Positions 46,440 to 55,875 of a DNA stretch of 64,000 nt are shown here, piece by piece. The notes beneath the pieces were generated by a model, which did no database searches, was not told the origin of the DNA, and saw nothing but the letters and a program-made list of their open reading frames with translations. This DNA is from AP-15 sp963790875 (lineage in GTDB: Bacteria; Pseudomonadota; Alphaproteobacteria; ATCC43930; CGMCC-115725), in assembly GCA_963790875.1 (NCBI GenBank), contig CAWBQT010000001.1, positions 550,676 to 614,675 of the forward strand, in the 5' to 3' direction. Positions within the stretch are counted from its first letter, which is position 1; each line of letters begins with the position of its first letter. Made by a program: the position numbers and the translations under genes.

Positions 46440-47393
46440 TCAGATGCGGGCGATCACCGCCTCCTGGAAGCGGCGCATTTCGGCGAGCGACGCCTCGGCG
46501 TCGGGCCGTTCGAAATCGATATCGACGGCGCTGACGCCGAGCTCGCGCAACGCCTTGAAATCGGCGGCGATATCGGCGTCGCTGCCGGAGAACAGCCGGC
46601 GCTCGCCGTCGGAGCCTCTCTCGGGCAGCGCTTCGCCGTAGCGCTTGACCCGATAGTTGAGCGCGATCTCGGCCGGGTCGCGGCCCGCTTCGGCGGCGAA
46701 CCGGTGCAGCCGCGCGACGCCGGCGCGATAGCGCGGCAGCGTGTCGAGCAAATGCCGGTTGTTGCTGCCGATCGGGTACCAGGCATCGCCGAGCCGGGCG
46801 GCGCGGCGCAGGGCGGGTCCGCTTTCGCCGCCGACCCAGATCGGCGGGTGCGGGCGTTGCGCGGGCTTCGGCTCGAACAGGATGCCGGCAAAGCTGACCC
46901 ACTCACCGGCGAAATGCGGCGCGGGCTCGGTCCACAGGCTGCGGAAGGCGCGGATGTATTCGTCGGTCACCGCGCCGCGCGCCGCAAAAGGCGGTGCCGC
47001 GAGCGCCGCGAACTCGCGTTCGAGCCAGCCGGCGCCGATGCCGACGGTCAGCCGTCCGCCGGACAGCACGTCGACCGTCGCCAGCATCTTGGCGGCGAGC
47101 ACGGCCGGCCGGTAGGGCACCACCATGACCGCCAGCACGAGGCGGATATGCCGCGTCTTGGCGGCAATGAAGGCCGCCGCGGTCAGCTGGTCGTGCCGGC
47201 GCTCCGGTCCCTCGCCGAAGAATTCGCCGCTCTCGGAATAGGGATAGCCGGGCACCTTCAGGTTCGGCAGCACGATGTGGTCGGTTAGCGTCAAATAGTC
47301 GTAGCCGAGCGCCTCGCCCTCCTGCGCGAGCCGGTTCACGATTTCGGGCGCCGACAGCGGGCCGCTGATCGGCAGGTTGAAGCCAATCTGCAT
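46440..47393 (-). CDS. LLM class oxidoreductase 9, TIGR03619-like
   Basis: A 317-residue luciferase-like enzyme from ATG 47391-47393 (MQIGFNLPISGPLSAPEIV). It shows YDYLTLTDHIVLPNLKVPGY (about residue 31), MVVPYRPAVLAAKMLATVD (about 87), GRLTVGIGAGWLEREFAAL (about 112) and KPAQRPHPPIWVGGESGPAL (about 168). It resembles F420-type members such as gene 5. An upstream extension to 47495 covers the intergenic region and is rejected. Divergent from the hydroxyacid dehydrogenase gene. Confidence 0.9.
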   Translation of the reverse strand: MQIGFNLPISGPLSAPEIVNRLAQEGEALGYDYLTLTDHIVLPNLKVPGYPYSESGEFFGEGPERRHDQLTAAAFIAAKTRHIRLVLAVMVVPYRPAVLAAKMLATVDVLSGGRLTVGIGAGWLEREFAALAAPPFAARGAVTDEYIRAFRSLWTEPAPHFAGEWVSFAGILFEPKPAQRPHPPIWVGGESGPALRRAARLGDAWYPIGSNNRHLLDTLPRYRAGVARLHRFAAEAGRDPAEIALNYRVKRYGEALPERGSDGERRLFSGSDADIAADFKALRELGVSAVDIDFERPDAEASLAEMRRFQEAVIARI

Positions 47394-47542
47394 CGCATCC
47401 TCCAGACCGTGGCGCGGCCGCAGCATAGCCGAGCCCGGCGGCGCGGTGCCATCCGCCGCGAACTCGCCGGTTCGGCCGGCGGTTGTGCCGGCCATGCCGA
47501 ACCGCTAGCCTTTCGCCGTAGAAAGCGAAACGGGGGCGTGCG

Positions 47543-48475
47543 ATGCGGGTCGGATTTGTCGGCACAGGCACGATGGGGGCACCGATCGCGCTCCGCCTGA
47601 TCGAGGCCGGCCATCATCTGACCGTTTGCGACATTCGCCCCGAGGCGACGGCGCCGCTCGCGGCGCGCGGCGCGCGGGCGGTCGAGGACCCGTTTCGAGT
47701 AGCGCAACAGAGCGAGGTCGTGTTCACCTCGCTCCCCGGCCCGGACGAGATGCAGCCCGCCGCACTCGACCCGGCGACCGGTATCCTCGCCGGGCTGCGC
47801 CCCGGCGATGCCTATATCGACCTGACGACGAACGCGCCCGACGTGGCGCGGCGCGTCGCCGCGGCGTGCCGCGGCGGTGGCGTCGACATGCTCGATGCAC
47901 CGGTCAGCGGCCGGCCGCCGGGGATGACGGTCATGGTCGGCGGCGAGAAGCCGGTCTTCGAGCGATGTCGGCCGCTCTTCGAGGCAATCGCCGGCAACAT
48001 CTTTTATGTCGGTGCCGCGGGTTCCGGCTGCGTCGCCAAGCTCGTCACGCAATATCTCGGCTATACCAACTTTGTCGCGGCGCTCGAAGGGTTGCTGATC
48101 GGTGCCAAGGCCGGGGTCGATCCCGGCATCCTGGCGCAGATCGTCCCGTTCAGCGCCGGCGCCAGCCGCACCTTCGACAATATCCCGCGCTCGGTGCTGA
48201 GCGGCGCCTTCACCGCCGGCGGCACGCTCGACATCGTCGCCAAGGACCTGCACCTCGCCTGCGATCTCGCCCGCAACGTCGCGGCGCCGGCCAGTCTTGG
48301 CCTCCTCGCGCATGACGTGCTGAACCGCGCTCAGGCGCAGGGCTGGGGACAACGAGGCTTTCCGATTGCCGCTCGGATTATCGAGATGATGGCCGGACTG
48401 GAGCTGCGCTCCGCGACCGGGCAGAATGCGGCAGGTTATCAGGCAAGCGATCCGAGACGAGGAGCAGAACGATGA
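47543..48475 (+). CDS. Beta-hydroxyacid dehydrogenase (3-hydroxyisobutyrate dehydrogenase-like)
   Basis: NAD(P)-dependent enzyme of 310 residues. The Rossmann start is MRVGFVGTGTMGAPIALRL. The substrate motif DAPVSGRPPGMTVMVGGEKP (about residue 118) and the catalytic Lys in VAKLVTQYLGYTNFVAALE (about 167) replace the classical GxxGxGxxxKxxN. AAKDLHLACDLA-type residues (VAKDLHLACDLARNV, about 230) are typical. Its last codons overlap the ATG of the Rieske dioxygenase by four bases, so the two act together, perhaps in turnover of a hydroxylated acid. Confidence 0.91.
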   Translation: MRVGFVGTGTMGAPIALRLIEAGHHLTVCDIRPEATAPLAARGARAVEDPFRVAQQSEVVFTSLPGPDEMQPAALDPATGILAGLRPGDAYIDLTTNAPDVARRVAAACRGGGVDMLDAPVSGRPPGMTVMVGGEKPVFERCRPLFEAIAGNIFYVGAAGSGCVAKLVTQYLGYTNFVAALEGLLIGAKAGVDPGILAQIVPFSAGASRTFDNIPRSVLSGAFTAGGTLDIVAKDLHLACDLARNVAAPASLGLLAHDVLNRAQAQGWGQRGFPIAARIIEMMAGLELRSATGQNAAGYQASDPRRGAER

Positions 48476-49863
48476 CGACGGCGCCGCCTGCGGGTTACCG
48501 GCCGGGTCTCGTCGACCTGGCGAACGGGCAGATCAGCCGCGAGATCTTCGTCAACGAGGAGATCTATCGCGAGGAGCAGGAGCGGGTCTTCGCCCGGTCG
48601 TGGCTGTTCGTCGGTCACGAGAGCCAGATCCCGAACCCCGGCGATTTCTTCGCCTCCGGCATGGGCGAGGAAGGGGTGATCCTGTGTCGCGACCGCGCCG
48701 GCAAGATCCACGTCTTCCTCAATTCCTGCCGGCATCGCGGCATGAAGGTATGCCGCTATGACGAAGGCAACACGCCGATCTTCACCTGCCCCTATCACGG
48801 CTGGAGCTATGGCACCAACGGCAAGCTCGTCGGCGTCCCCTATTTCCGCGAGGCCTACCATTCACAGCTCGACCGTCCGCAATGGGGATTGGTCGAGGTG
48901 GCCCAGCTCTGCAACTACAAAGGGGCGATCTGGGCGACGTGGGACCCGGCGGCACCCTCCTTCACCGAATATCTCGGCGATTTCAGCCGCTATCTCGACC
49001 AGACCTTCGACGCCTGGGACGGCAGCGACGGCGGCGCCGAGATCTTGGGCGGCATCCAGAAATGGCGGGTGCCGTGCAACTGGAAATTCCCGGCCGAGAA
49101 TTTCAGCGGCGACAGCTACCACAACATCAGCCACCGCTCGGTCGACCTCGTCGGCGTCGGCCCGTCGGGCAGCGGCCGGCGCGACATGCCGGAATTGGAC
49201 GTGGCGCGCAAGCTGCACATTGCAGTGCCGGAGCGCGGGCATCAGACGACGGCGTATCTGTTGCCGCAGACCCAGTCGGTGCCGCCCGGCTATCAGCACT
49301 CGCCTGTCGTCGCCGATTATTTCCGCGAATGCGAGGCGGCACGCCGCCGGCAGCGTGGCGATTGGGGGCGCCTGATCACGCTCGTCGGCGAGGTGTTCCC
49401 GAGCATGGCCTTTCTCTCCCGCCAGCCGCGGACGATCGCGGTGTGGCACCCGCGCGGGCCGCACGAGACCGAGGTGTGGCGCTGGTTCCTCGTCGACAAG
49501 GCGGCGCCGCAGGAGGTCAAGGACTTCCTGCGCGATTACTACATCCGCTATTCCGGGCCGGCCGGGATGACCGAGCAGGACGACATGGAGAACTGGAATT
49601 ACGCCCACGCCGCGAGCCGTGGGGTGATCGCCCGGCGTTTTCCTTATAACTACGACCAGGGGAACGGTACCGAAGTCGAGAATTACGAGTGGGAGGGGTT
49701 CCGGCTGCCTGGCGTCGTCGTCGATCTGACGCAGGCCAAATCGAGCGAGCACAACCTGCGGAACCTTTACCGCCGCTGGGCCCAGTTCATGGAAGCCGAC
49801 AGCTGGGACGAGCTGATGCAAGCGCAGCGCGCCACTGACGTGGTCGCCCAGGCCGCGGACTGA
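48472..49863 (+). CDS. Aromatic ring-hydroxylating dioxygenase alpha subunit (Rieske)
   Basis: A 463-residue oxygenase. The Rieske [2Fe-2S] ligands are Cys86/His88 (SCRHRG) and Cys106/His109 (CPYHGW). The mononuclear iron site lies in PAENFSGDSYHNISHRS (about residues 204-220), with the bridging Asp and two His; the third ligand Asp would be near residue 370. The enzyme adds both atoms of O2 to an aromatic ring or related substrate. No beta subunit, ferredoxin or reductase gene follows, so it works as an alpha-only enzyme or with electron donors encoded elsewhere. Confidence 0.93.
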   Translation: MTTAPPAGYRPGLVDLANGQISREIFVNEEIYREEQERVFARSWLFVGHESQIPNPGDFFASGMGEEGVILCRDRAGKIHVFLNSCRHRGMKVCRYDEGNTPIFTCPYHGWSYGTNGKLVGVPYFREAYHSQLDRPQWGLVEVAQLCNYKGAIWATWDPAAPSFTEYLGDFSRYLDQTFDAWDGSDGGAEILGGIQKWRVPCNWKFPAENFSGDSYHNISHRSVDLVGVGPSGSGRRDMPELDVARKLHIAVPERGHQTTAYLLPQTQSVPPGYQHSPVVADYFRECEAARRRQRGDWGRLITLVGEVFPSMAFLSRQPRTIAVWHPRGPHETEVWRWFLVDKAAPQEVKDFLRDYYIRYSGPAGMTEQDDMENWNYAHAASRGVIARRFPYNYDQGNGTEVENYEWEGFRLPGVVVDLTQAKSSEHNLRNLYRRWAQFMEADSWDELMQAQRATDVVAQAAD

Positions 49864-50083
49864 CAGGGGGAGAGGCGCTGCCCGGTAGGGCAAAGGACAC
49901 GCGACCGGTTTCCTGAATCTCGGCGGCCGGCGGCGGCCAGCGGTGACATCAGTCGCGCGGCGAGTGGCTTGGTTGAGCAGCGCCGACGCGCCGAGCGGTC
50001 GCGTCTGTTGCGCTTCAGGCGGCTGCCAACCTCGTATTCCGCTGTTTCCCTGCGGACCATTGGAGCGATTGGCACACCGCGCC

Positions 50084-50287
50084 CCGGCGACAATACATTT
50101 TTATTCTTGCGGGGCAGATGGAAATCGGGATCGGCGATGCACCACGCGCCGTTTTGGACCGGGTGATGTGGTCCTCGCTGACGACCTCACAGGTCAGGGC
50201 CACACGCCGCGCTCGTTGGGAGTTCCGCGGATCAGTGCCACTGTGCCGGTAGGCCCTAACGCGGGTGCTGCCCCCGCCCACGGGTGA
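50084..50287 (+). pseudogene. Cupin-domain protein remnant
   Basis: The frame shows PATIHFYSCGADGN and RRFGPGDVVLADDLTGQGHT, the second cupin motif (PGDxxxxxDxTGxGH) common to small cupins of proteobacteria. MEIGIGDA, expected just before it, is read in another frame. No start or N-terminal half remains. Confidence 0.55.
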
Positions 50288-50849
50288 GAACACCCATCGC
50301 ACTTCGGCCACTGTGCTGTTCTGAGGCGCCGCGAGGCATCTTGGCGTGAGCTGGGGCGGCGCTGGCTGGCTGCCCGGCGCCATGACGCACCCCGCGACGC
50401 CGGGACCTTTCCTTACAGGCGCAGCAGGATGCCGGGGCCGCCGCGGCCTGGTTTCCCGCTGTGACCACCATGGCAGGCTTGCAGGCCAACTGGGATTTCT
50501 TGAGTGATTTTCAGCAGCGCGGCACATTGGCCCTGGATGCGCTCCGTGCCCAGGCGGCTCAGAGGCCCTGGGGCGTCGCCAGTAACGGCCGCATTCTGGA
50601 CGAGCCGCATCTGCGCTCCATGGAGGACATGTATCTTCGAGACTAAGGCTGGGAGAAGCTGTCCAGGGCTCTCGGCTGATCTTGGCTGTTGCGGTGGGTG
50701 AGTGAGGGGTGAGGGCGGCCTGGCCGGCTCAGGGCGGCACGGTGATGCGGCGCGGAAGCTCCGGAACGCGGCGGTGATGTCTCGCAGTAGATCGCTCATA
50801 CGGCGGAACAGGCGGTAGGGCGAGTGTGGCAGCGGCGGAGAGCCGGCAG
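50288..50849. other. Region without a supported gene
   Basis: About 560 bases. The 61-codon frame at 50461-50646 (MTTMAGLQANWDFLSDFQQR onward) has plausible composition but no recognisable family and no ribosome site, so I do not call it. The region lies among gene remnants and may be eroded coding DNA. Confidence 0.3.
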
Positions 50850-51037
50850 AAGGCGTGCGTCATCGTCGATGATGGCCGCGATGGCTCCTTCACGTCCACC
50901 GGATCGAACAGGCCGACACTTCCCTTTTGCCTTTGTAGTCGAAGAAACAGGTCAATATCCGATTCCTCTCTCGCCCCGCCCCGCGCGGTTGAGCTGAACC
51001 GGGAGAGTTGCTCGATGCCGAGCTGCGCTATAGTCAC
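50850..51037 (-). pseudogene. MNT-type nucleotidyltransferase antitoxin remnant
   Basis: The frame from ATG 51035-51037 shows RFSSTARGGAREESDIDLFL, close to the minimal nucleotidyltransferase signature FGSxARGxAxxxSDIDL. GLFDPVDVKE follows, and then a frameshift. The first Gly of the GS motif is lost. These proteins pair with HEPN toxins (MntA/HepT), but no intact HEPN gene follows. Confidence 0.6.
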
Positions 51038-51080
51038 GCCGGCGGGGGAACATCAACGTCCCATGCGGAGGAAACAATCG

Positions 51081-51476
51081 ATGGGTCTCACCTTGGAAGA
51101 AGCCAATCGCATCCTGCGGGGCACCCTCGCAAAAGCACAGGAGCTGAACATCAAGATCAGCGGCGCGATCTGTGATCCCGGCGGCCGGCCGATCGCATTG
51201 CAGCGCATGGACAACACGATGTGGGCGAGCGCTTATGCGGCCCAAGGCAAGGCCGTCGTCTCGGCGGCATTCGGCCGCCCCAGCGGCGAAATGGCAGAGC
51301 GTGCCGACATGCCGGCACTGCGCGGGCTTGCGGCGGCGGAGGGCGGCCACATGATCATGGCCCAGGGAGCGGTTCCGATCATCCGCAATGGCGTCGTCGA
51401 AGGCGCCTGCGGTGTCAGCGGTGGCACCAGCCAGCAGGACGAAGAATGCGCCCGCGCCGGGGTCGCCCAATTGTAG
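51081..51476 (+). CDS. GlcG/HbpS family heme-degrading-like protein
   Basis: A 131-residue protein of the GlcG/HbpS fold: GLTLEEANRILRGTLAKAQE, KISGAICDPGGRPIALQRMD (about residue 25), AYAAQGKAVVSAAFGRPSGE (about 50), and GVVEGACGVSGGTSQQDEEC (about 102). HbpS binds heme; GlcG sits with glycolate oxidase genes. ATG 51081 has CGGAGGAAA upstream. The Gly/Ala-rich turns are conserved and the gene is intact. It precedes the nitrile hydratase duplicate, with no clear functional link. Confidence 0.88.
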   Translation: MGLTLEEANRILRGTLAKAQELNIKISGAICDPGGRPIALQRMDNTMWASAYAAQGKAVVSAAFGRPSGEMAERADMPALRGLAAAEGGHMIMAQGAVPIIRNGVVEGACGVSGGTSQQDEECARAGVAQL

Positions 51477-51638
51477 CGGTAGTCGTCGACCGACCGAACG
51501 CAGTTCCGCCGTTTGCTCGACCAGACCAGCCCACTGCGACATCGCCGGAATCAGCAGTGGGCCGCGATTTGCAAACCGAGGCTGTTTTGGCGTGAAATAA
51601 CGAGGCGAAAACCGGACCGGATGAAATAGTCGGACGGG

Positions 51639-52068
51639 GAGCGAGGAGTCGAAACGATGCCCGATGACCACCCACACTCTGACGACCATCCGCGGGGATC
51701 GGAGTTGTCCGAGATGGAGGTGCGGGTGCGGGCGCTCGAAACGATCCTGACCGAAAAAGGGCTATGTCGATCCGGCGGCGCTCGACCGGATCGTCGAAGC
51801 CTTCGAAACCAGGATCGGCCCGCGCAACGGCGCCCGCCTCGTCGCGCGTGCCTGGACCGATGCCGATTTCAAACGCCGGCTGCTGGCCGACGCGACGGCG
51901 GCGGCGAATTCATTGGGCCATGCGAGCCGCGTCGGCAGCCATCTGATCGCCGTCGAGAATACCCCCAGATCCACAACCTTATCGTCTGCACCCTGTGCTC
52001 ATGCTCCCCATGGGAGGTTCTGGGGCTGCCGCCGGTCTGGTACAAATCCGCTCCCTACCACTCGCGCG
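51639..52068 (+). repeat. 430-bp direct repeat, copy 1 (nitrile hydratase alpha 5' part)
   Basis: Nearly identical to 61253-61682: about five differences in 430 bases, including an extra A after GACCGAAAA (about 51757) and a missing C in the C-run near 51965. The match begins 18 bases before the ATG in both copies and stops abruptly at CTCGCGCG. Confidence 0.9.
51657..52068 (+). pseudogene. Nitrile hydratase alpha subunit, truncated frameshifted copy
   Basis: Starts like the intact gene (MPDDHPHSDDHPRGSELSEM) but an extra A near 51757 scrambles about 67 codons. A missing C near 51965 restores the frame for PQIHNLIVCTLCSCSPWEVL, the metal-binding motif. The Tyr after CSC is changed to Ser. 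Homology ends at 52068, about 60 percent through the gene, and the C-terminal domain is absent. It cannot form an active subunit. Confidence 0.88.
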
Positions 52069-52383
52069 GTCGAACGACACTACGCGGTCGCACGGCGCAT
52101 CGAGCAGTTGCCGTCAGATCTCGGTGAGGAGATCGAATGAGATAGTGAGAGGCGCCAGCGTACGCGCGTCTTTGTCCCCTTGCCCACCCACAGCCGCTAT
52201 CCGCTCGCGTCGATAGCAATGCCGGCCCATGCCCCTATCCGGCCATTGCCCGACCCAAGGCCAAACAGCTTAGTCGGGTGAAAAAGCGGCCGTTGAGCGA
52301 GGTCATGCGGCTGGCATCGTGATAGATAGAGGATTATCCTCGACCACGAGGGGTTAGCGCTCCTCCAAGCCGAGGACCACGGC
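52069..52383. other. Intergenic region
   Basis: About 315 bases between the end of the duplicated block and the cyclase gene. No supported gene; the AT-richer stretch 52318-52345 may be the cyclase promoter. Confidence 0.35.
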
Positions 52384-55300
52384 ATGGACGTAGCGGCGTG
52401 GCTGCGAGGGCTGGGGCTCGAACAATACGCGCCCGCATTCCACGATAACGCGATAGACGGCGAGGTCTTACGCGACCTGACGGCGGACGACCTAAAGGAT
52501 TTGGGCATTACCCTTATCGGCCACCGGCGAAAGCTCCTGGCCGCAATCGCCGCCCTGGACGCCAGCGCCCCGACACGCGATGCAGCGAGCGCGCGATCTG
52601 CTTCCAACTCGGCCCCGAGCGTCGGCGCAGAGCGCCGGCAGCTAACCGTGATGTTCTGCGACCTGGTCGGTTCGACGGCGCTGTCGGTGCGGCTCGATCC
52701 CGAGGACCTGCGCGAGGTGATCGGCGCTTATCACGCCGCCGTCGCCGCCGAGGTCGGACGGTTGGACGGGTATGTCGCAAAATATATGGGTGACGGCGCG
52801 CTCGTATATTTCGGTTATCCCAGGGCGCATGAGGACGATGCCGAGCGGGCAGTGCGCACCGGGCTGGCGCTGGCCGAGCGGGTCGCCCGGATCGAGACGC
52901 AGGTAAGCCTCGCCGCCCGCATCGGCATCGCCACCGGGCTCGTCGTCGTCGGCGATCTGATCGGCGCCGGCGACGCGCGGGAGCGGGGTGTCGTAGGCGA
53001 GACCCCGAACTTGGCCGCCCGGATGCAGGAGTTGGCGCCGTCCGGCGGCGTCGTGATCGCCGAGCGCACTAGGCGGCTGCTCGGCGACCTGTTCGAATTG
53101 CGCGATCTCGGCGCGCTCAAAGTCAAGGGCTTAGATGCGCCCGTGCCGGTTTGGCACGTGCTGCGGCCGAGCACCGTCGAAAGCCGCTTCGAGGCATTGC
53201 GTGGAGCGGCGTTGACGCAAATCGTCGGTCGTGACGACGAGATCGACCTGTTGTTGCGCCGCTGGGCGCGCACCAAGGCCGGCGACGGCCAGGTTGTGCT
53301 GGTCTCGGGCGAACCCGGGATCGGCAAGTCGCGCATCACTGCAGCAGTGGTCGAACACATCCGAGCCGAACCGCATCTCCGACTGCGCTATTTCTGTTCG
53401 CCCTACCACACCGATAGCGCCCTATACCCGTTCCTCGCCCAACTCGAACGCGCCGCTGGCTTCGCGCGCGAGGATACAGCCGAAGCCAAGCTGGCGAAGC
53501 TGGAGGCACTGCTCACCCTCGCCGAGCCGCCGGACGCGGATGTGGCATTCATCGCCGACCTCTTGTCTCTGCCGGCGTCCGAGCGCCATCCGCTGCCGAA
53601 CCTCAGTCCGCAACGGAAGAAGGAACGGACCCTCGAGGCGGTGATCCGGCAGCTCGACGGTCTGGCGCGTCGGCAGCCGGTGCTGATGGTATTCGAGGAC
53701 GCGCAGTGGATCGACCCGACCTCGCGCGAACTGCTCGACCTCATCGTCGAGCGCGTGCGGAGCCTGCCGGTGCTGCTGATCGTAACGTTCCGCCCCGAGT
53801 TCCAGGCGCCCTGGACCGGCCAGCCGCAGGTGACGATGGTGGCGGTCAATCGCCTGGACCGGCGCGATCGGGTCGTTTTAGTCGAGCAGATCGCCGGCGG
53901 CAAGGCGCTGCCCGATGACGTCCTCGACCAGATCGCCGACCGCACCGACGGCGTGCCGCTGTTTGTCGAGGAATTGACGAAGAGCATGTTGGAGAGCGGT
54001 CTGCTGCGGGAGGAGGCCAATCGCTACGTGCTCGATAGCGCTGTGCCGCGGCTCGGGATCCCAACGACTCTGCACGATTCGCTAATGGCGCGGCTCGACC
54101 GCCTGGCGCCGGTGCGGCACGTGGCGCAGATTGGTGCCGCGATCGGCCGCGAGTTCTCATACGCGCTGCTCCGCACCGTCTCGCGCCTTCCCGAAGACGA
54201 GCTGCAAACCGCTCTCGGTCGCCTTGTCAATTCCGAACTGGTGTTCCAGCGCGGCACGCCGCCGGACGCGGTCTACACCTTCAAGCACGCGCTGGTGCAG
54301 GACACGGCGCACGGCAGCCTCCTGCGCAATGTGCGGCAGCAACTGCATGCCCAGATCGCCGAAGCGCTCGAAGCCCATTCGCCCGAGATGATGGAGAATC
54401 AGCCGGAACTCCTCGCGCAGCATTATTCGGAGGCGGGGCTGGTCGAAAAGGCTATTGCCTATTGGGCGAAAGCCCGTTCGAGGTCCGCCACCCGCTTGGC
54501 AATGGCGGAAGCGGCCGCGCAATTGCGCAAGGGATTGGAACAGCTGGCGCTGCTTCCGCACAGCCGCGAACGCCTGCTGCAGGAGCTTGAATTTCACAGC
54601 GATTTGGGCGACATTTTTAATAATATCAAAGGCCAGGCGGCCCCGGAAACGGGCCACGCGTATGCCCGCGCTCGGGAATTGTGGGAGCAGCTGGGTTCTC
54701 CCTCTGAATACTTTCAGGTTCCCTTGGGGCAATCTCGGTATTACGCGTATGGCGGTCAACTCGATCTGGCGCAGCGCTTGGCCGAGGACCTGCTGCGTCT
54801 GAGCCGTCAGCGCAGGGATGCCGTCGGACTCATGCTGGGCAATCTCGCGTTTGGTCGAACGCTGTTCTTGACCGGCAGCTTTGCTGCGTCCCGGACGCAT
54901 TTGGAGGAGGCGCGTGCGCTTTTTGATCCGATCTCCCATGGCTCGTCAATCCGTTGGGCCGCTCAACTCCAACTTGAGTCACAGTGCTATTTAGGGAGTG
55001 CCCTGTTCTGCCTCGGCTTTCCCAGCCAGGCAGCGGCACTGATTAACGAGGCGATCGTTGAAGCTCGGCGGCTGGCTCATCCGCGTTCCTTAGCGAACGC
55101 TTTGAATATGTGCGCCAGGCTGCATGTTCTGGACGGAAACGATACGGCCCTGCGCGAGCCGGCGCGCGAGTTGACCGAAGTGGCGGCCGAGCACGGTTTC
55201 GCCGTGCGGCAAGCGCAAGGAACGGTCTATCGGGGCTGGGTCAAGGTCAAAAATGGCGCCGTGGTTGAGGGGATATCACTCCTGCGCAGCGGCTCGACGG

Positions 55301-55728
55301 CTTTCCGCGCCACTGGGAGCGACACTTTGCTGCCGCAATATATCGCTCTTCTTGCGAGAGCATGTGAGATAGCAGGGCAAATTGAAGAGGCCGTGACCCT
55401 GGTGGACGACGCACTGGAGATGACGGAACGGATAGGAGGGCGCTGGCTGGAGGCAGAGTTGAACAGGCTCAAGGGCCAGCTGCTGTTGCGGCAAGGGCAT
55501 TCGGAGGCCGCCGAAGAGCTGTATCGCACCGCCCTTAGCATTGCCGAGGAGCAGCAGGCCAAGCTCTGGGAATTGCGCGCCGCCGCGAGCCTCGCCCGGC
55601 TCCGGCGCGACCAGGGCCGCCGCGCCGAGGCACGCGATCTCCTCGCGCCGGTCTACGATTGGTTCACCGAAGGTTTCGACATCCCCGACCTTAGAGAATC
55701 TAAGGCGCTGCTCGACGAGCTGCTGTGA
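52384..55728 (+). CDS. SAM domain, class III nucleotidyl cyclase, AAA ATPase and TPR signalling protein
   Basis: A 1114-residue cytoplasmic protein. Residues 1-60 form a SAM domain (VAAWLRGLGLEQYAPAFHDN, LKDLGITLIGHRRKLLAAIA). A class III cyclase domain covers about 84-260: LTVMFCDLVGSTALSVRLDP (first metal Asp), YVAKYMGDGALVYFGYPRAH (second Asp), AARIGIATGLVVVGD and VGETPNLAARMQ. An AAA/STAND ATPase follows (GRDDEIDLL; Walker A GEPGIGKSR at about 309-317; LMVFEDAQWIDPTS as Walker B). TPR-like helices fill about 650-1110. Such LuxR/cyclase-type STAND proteins couple ligand or partner binding to cAMP output. Stand-alone gene, intact. Confidence 0.93.
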   Translation: MDVAAWLRGLGLEQYAPAFHDNAIDGEVLRDLTADDLKDLGITLIGHRRKLLAAIAALDASAPTRDAASARSASNSAPSVGAERRQLTVMFCDLVGSTALSVRLDPEDLREVIGAYHAAVAAEVGRLDGYVAKYMGDGALVYFGYPRAHEDDAERAVRTGLALAERVARIETQVSLAARIGIATGLVVVGDLIGAGDARERGVVGETPNLAARMQELAPSGGVVIAERTRRLLGDLFELRDLGALKVKGLDAPVPVWHVLRPSTVESRFEALRGAALTQIVGRDDEIDLLLRRWARTKAGDGQVVLVSGEPGIGKSRITAAVVEHIRAEPHLRLRYFCSPYHTDSALYPFLAQLERAAGFAREDTAEAKLAKLEALLTLAEPPDADVAFIADLLSLPASERHPLPNLSPQRKKERTLEAVIRQLDGLARRQPVLMVFEDAQWIDPTSRELLDLIVERVRSLPVLLIVTFRPEFQAPWTGQPQVTMVAVNRLDRRDRVVLVEQIAGGKALPDDVLDQIADRTDGVPLFVEELTKSMLESGLLREEANRYVLDSAVPRLGIPTTLHDSLMARLDRLAPVRHVAQIGAAIGREFSYALLRTVSRLPEDELQTALGRLVNSELVFQRGTPPDAVYTFKHALVQDTAHGSLLRNVRQQLHAQIAEALEAHSPEMMENQPELLAQHYSEAGLVEKAIAYWAKARSRSATRLAMAEAAAQLRKGLEQLALLPHSRERLLQELEFHSDLGDIFNNIKGQAAPETGHAYARARELWEQLGSPSEYFQVPLGQSRYYAYGGQLDLAQRLAEDLLRLSRQRRDAVGLMLGNLAFGRTLFLTGSFAASRTHLEEARALFDPISHGSSIRWAAQLQLESQCYLGSALFCLGFPSQAAALINEAIVEARRLAHPRSLANALNMCARLHVLDGNDTALREPARELTEVAAEHGFAVRQAQGTVYRGWVKVKNGAVVEGISLLRSGSTAFRATGSDTLLPQYIALLARACEIAGQIEEAVTLVDDALEMTERIGGRWLEAELNRLKGQLLLRQGHSEAAEELYRTALSIAEEQQAKLWELRAAASLARLRRDQGRRAEARDLLAPVYDWFTEGFDIPDLRESKALLDELL

Positions 55729-55875
55729 GCCGGTGATTCTTGATAAATAACATGCCGTTTAAGCCGGTGCGACAATCGGCGACTCCCGCGGCCATATCCG
55801 AAATGTCCGCTTCCTGCGCGCCCGATCATTCGAGCCGCAAGAGTGACACTTCGTGCATCGCTCCGTTACCGGTCG

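Noticed and set aside
50461..50646. 61-codon frame between cupin and MNT remnants
   Set aside because: No family, no ribosome site, and in eroded DNA. Not enough to call a gene.
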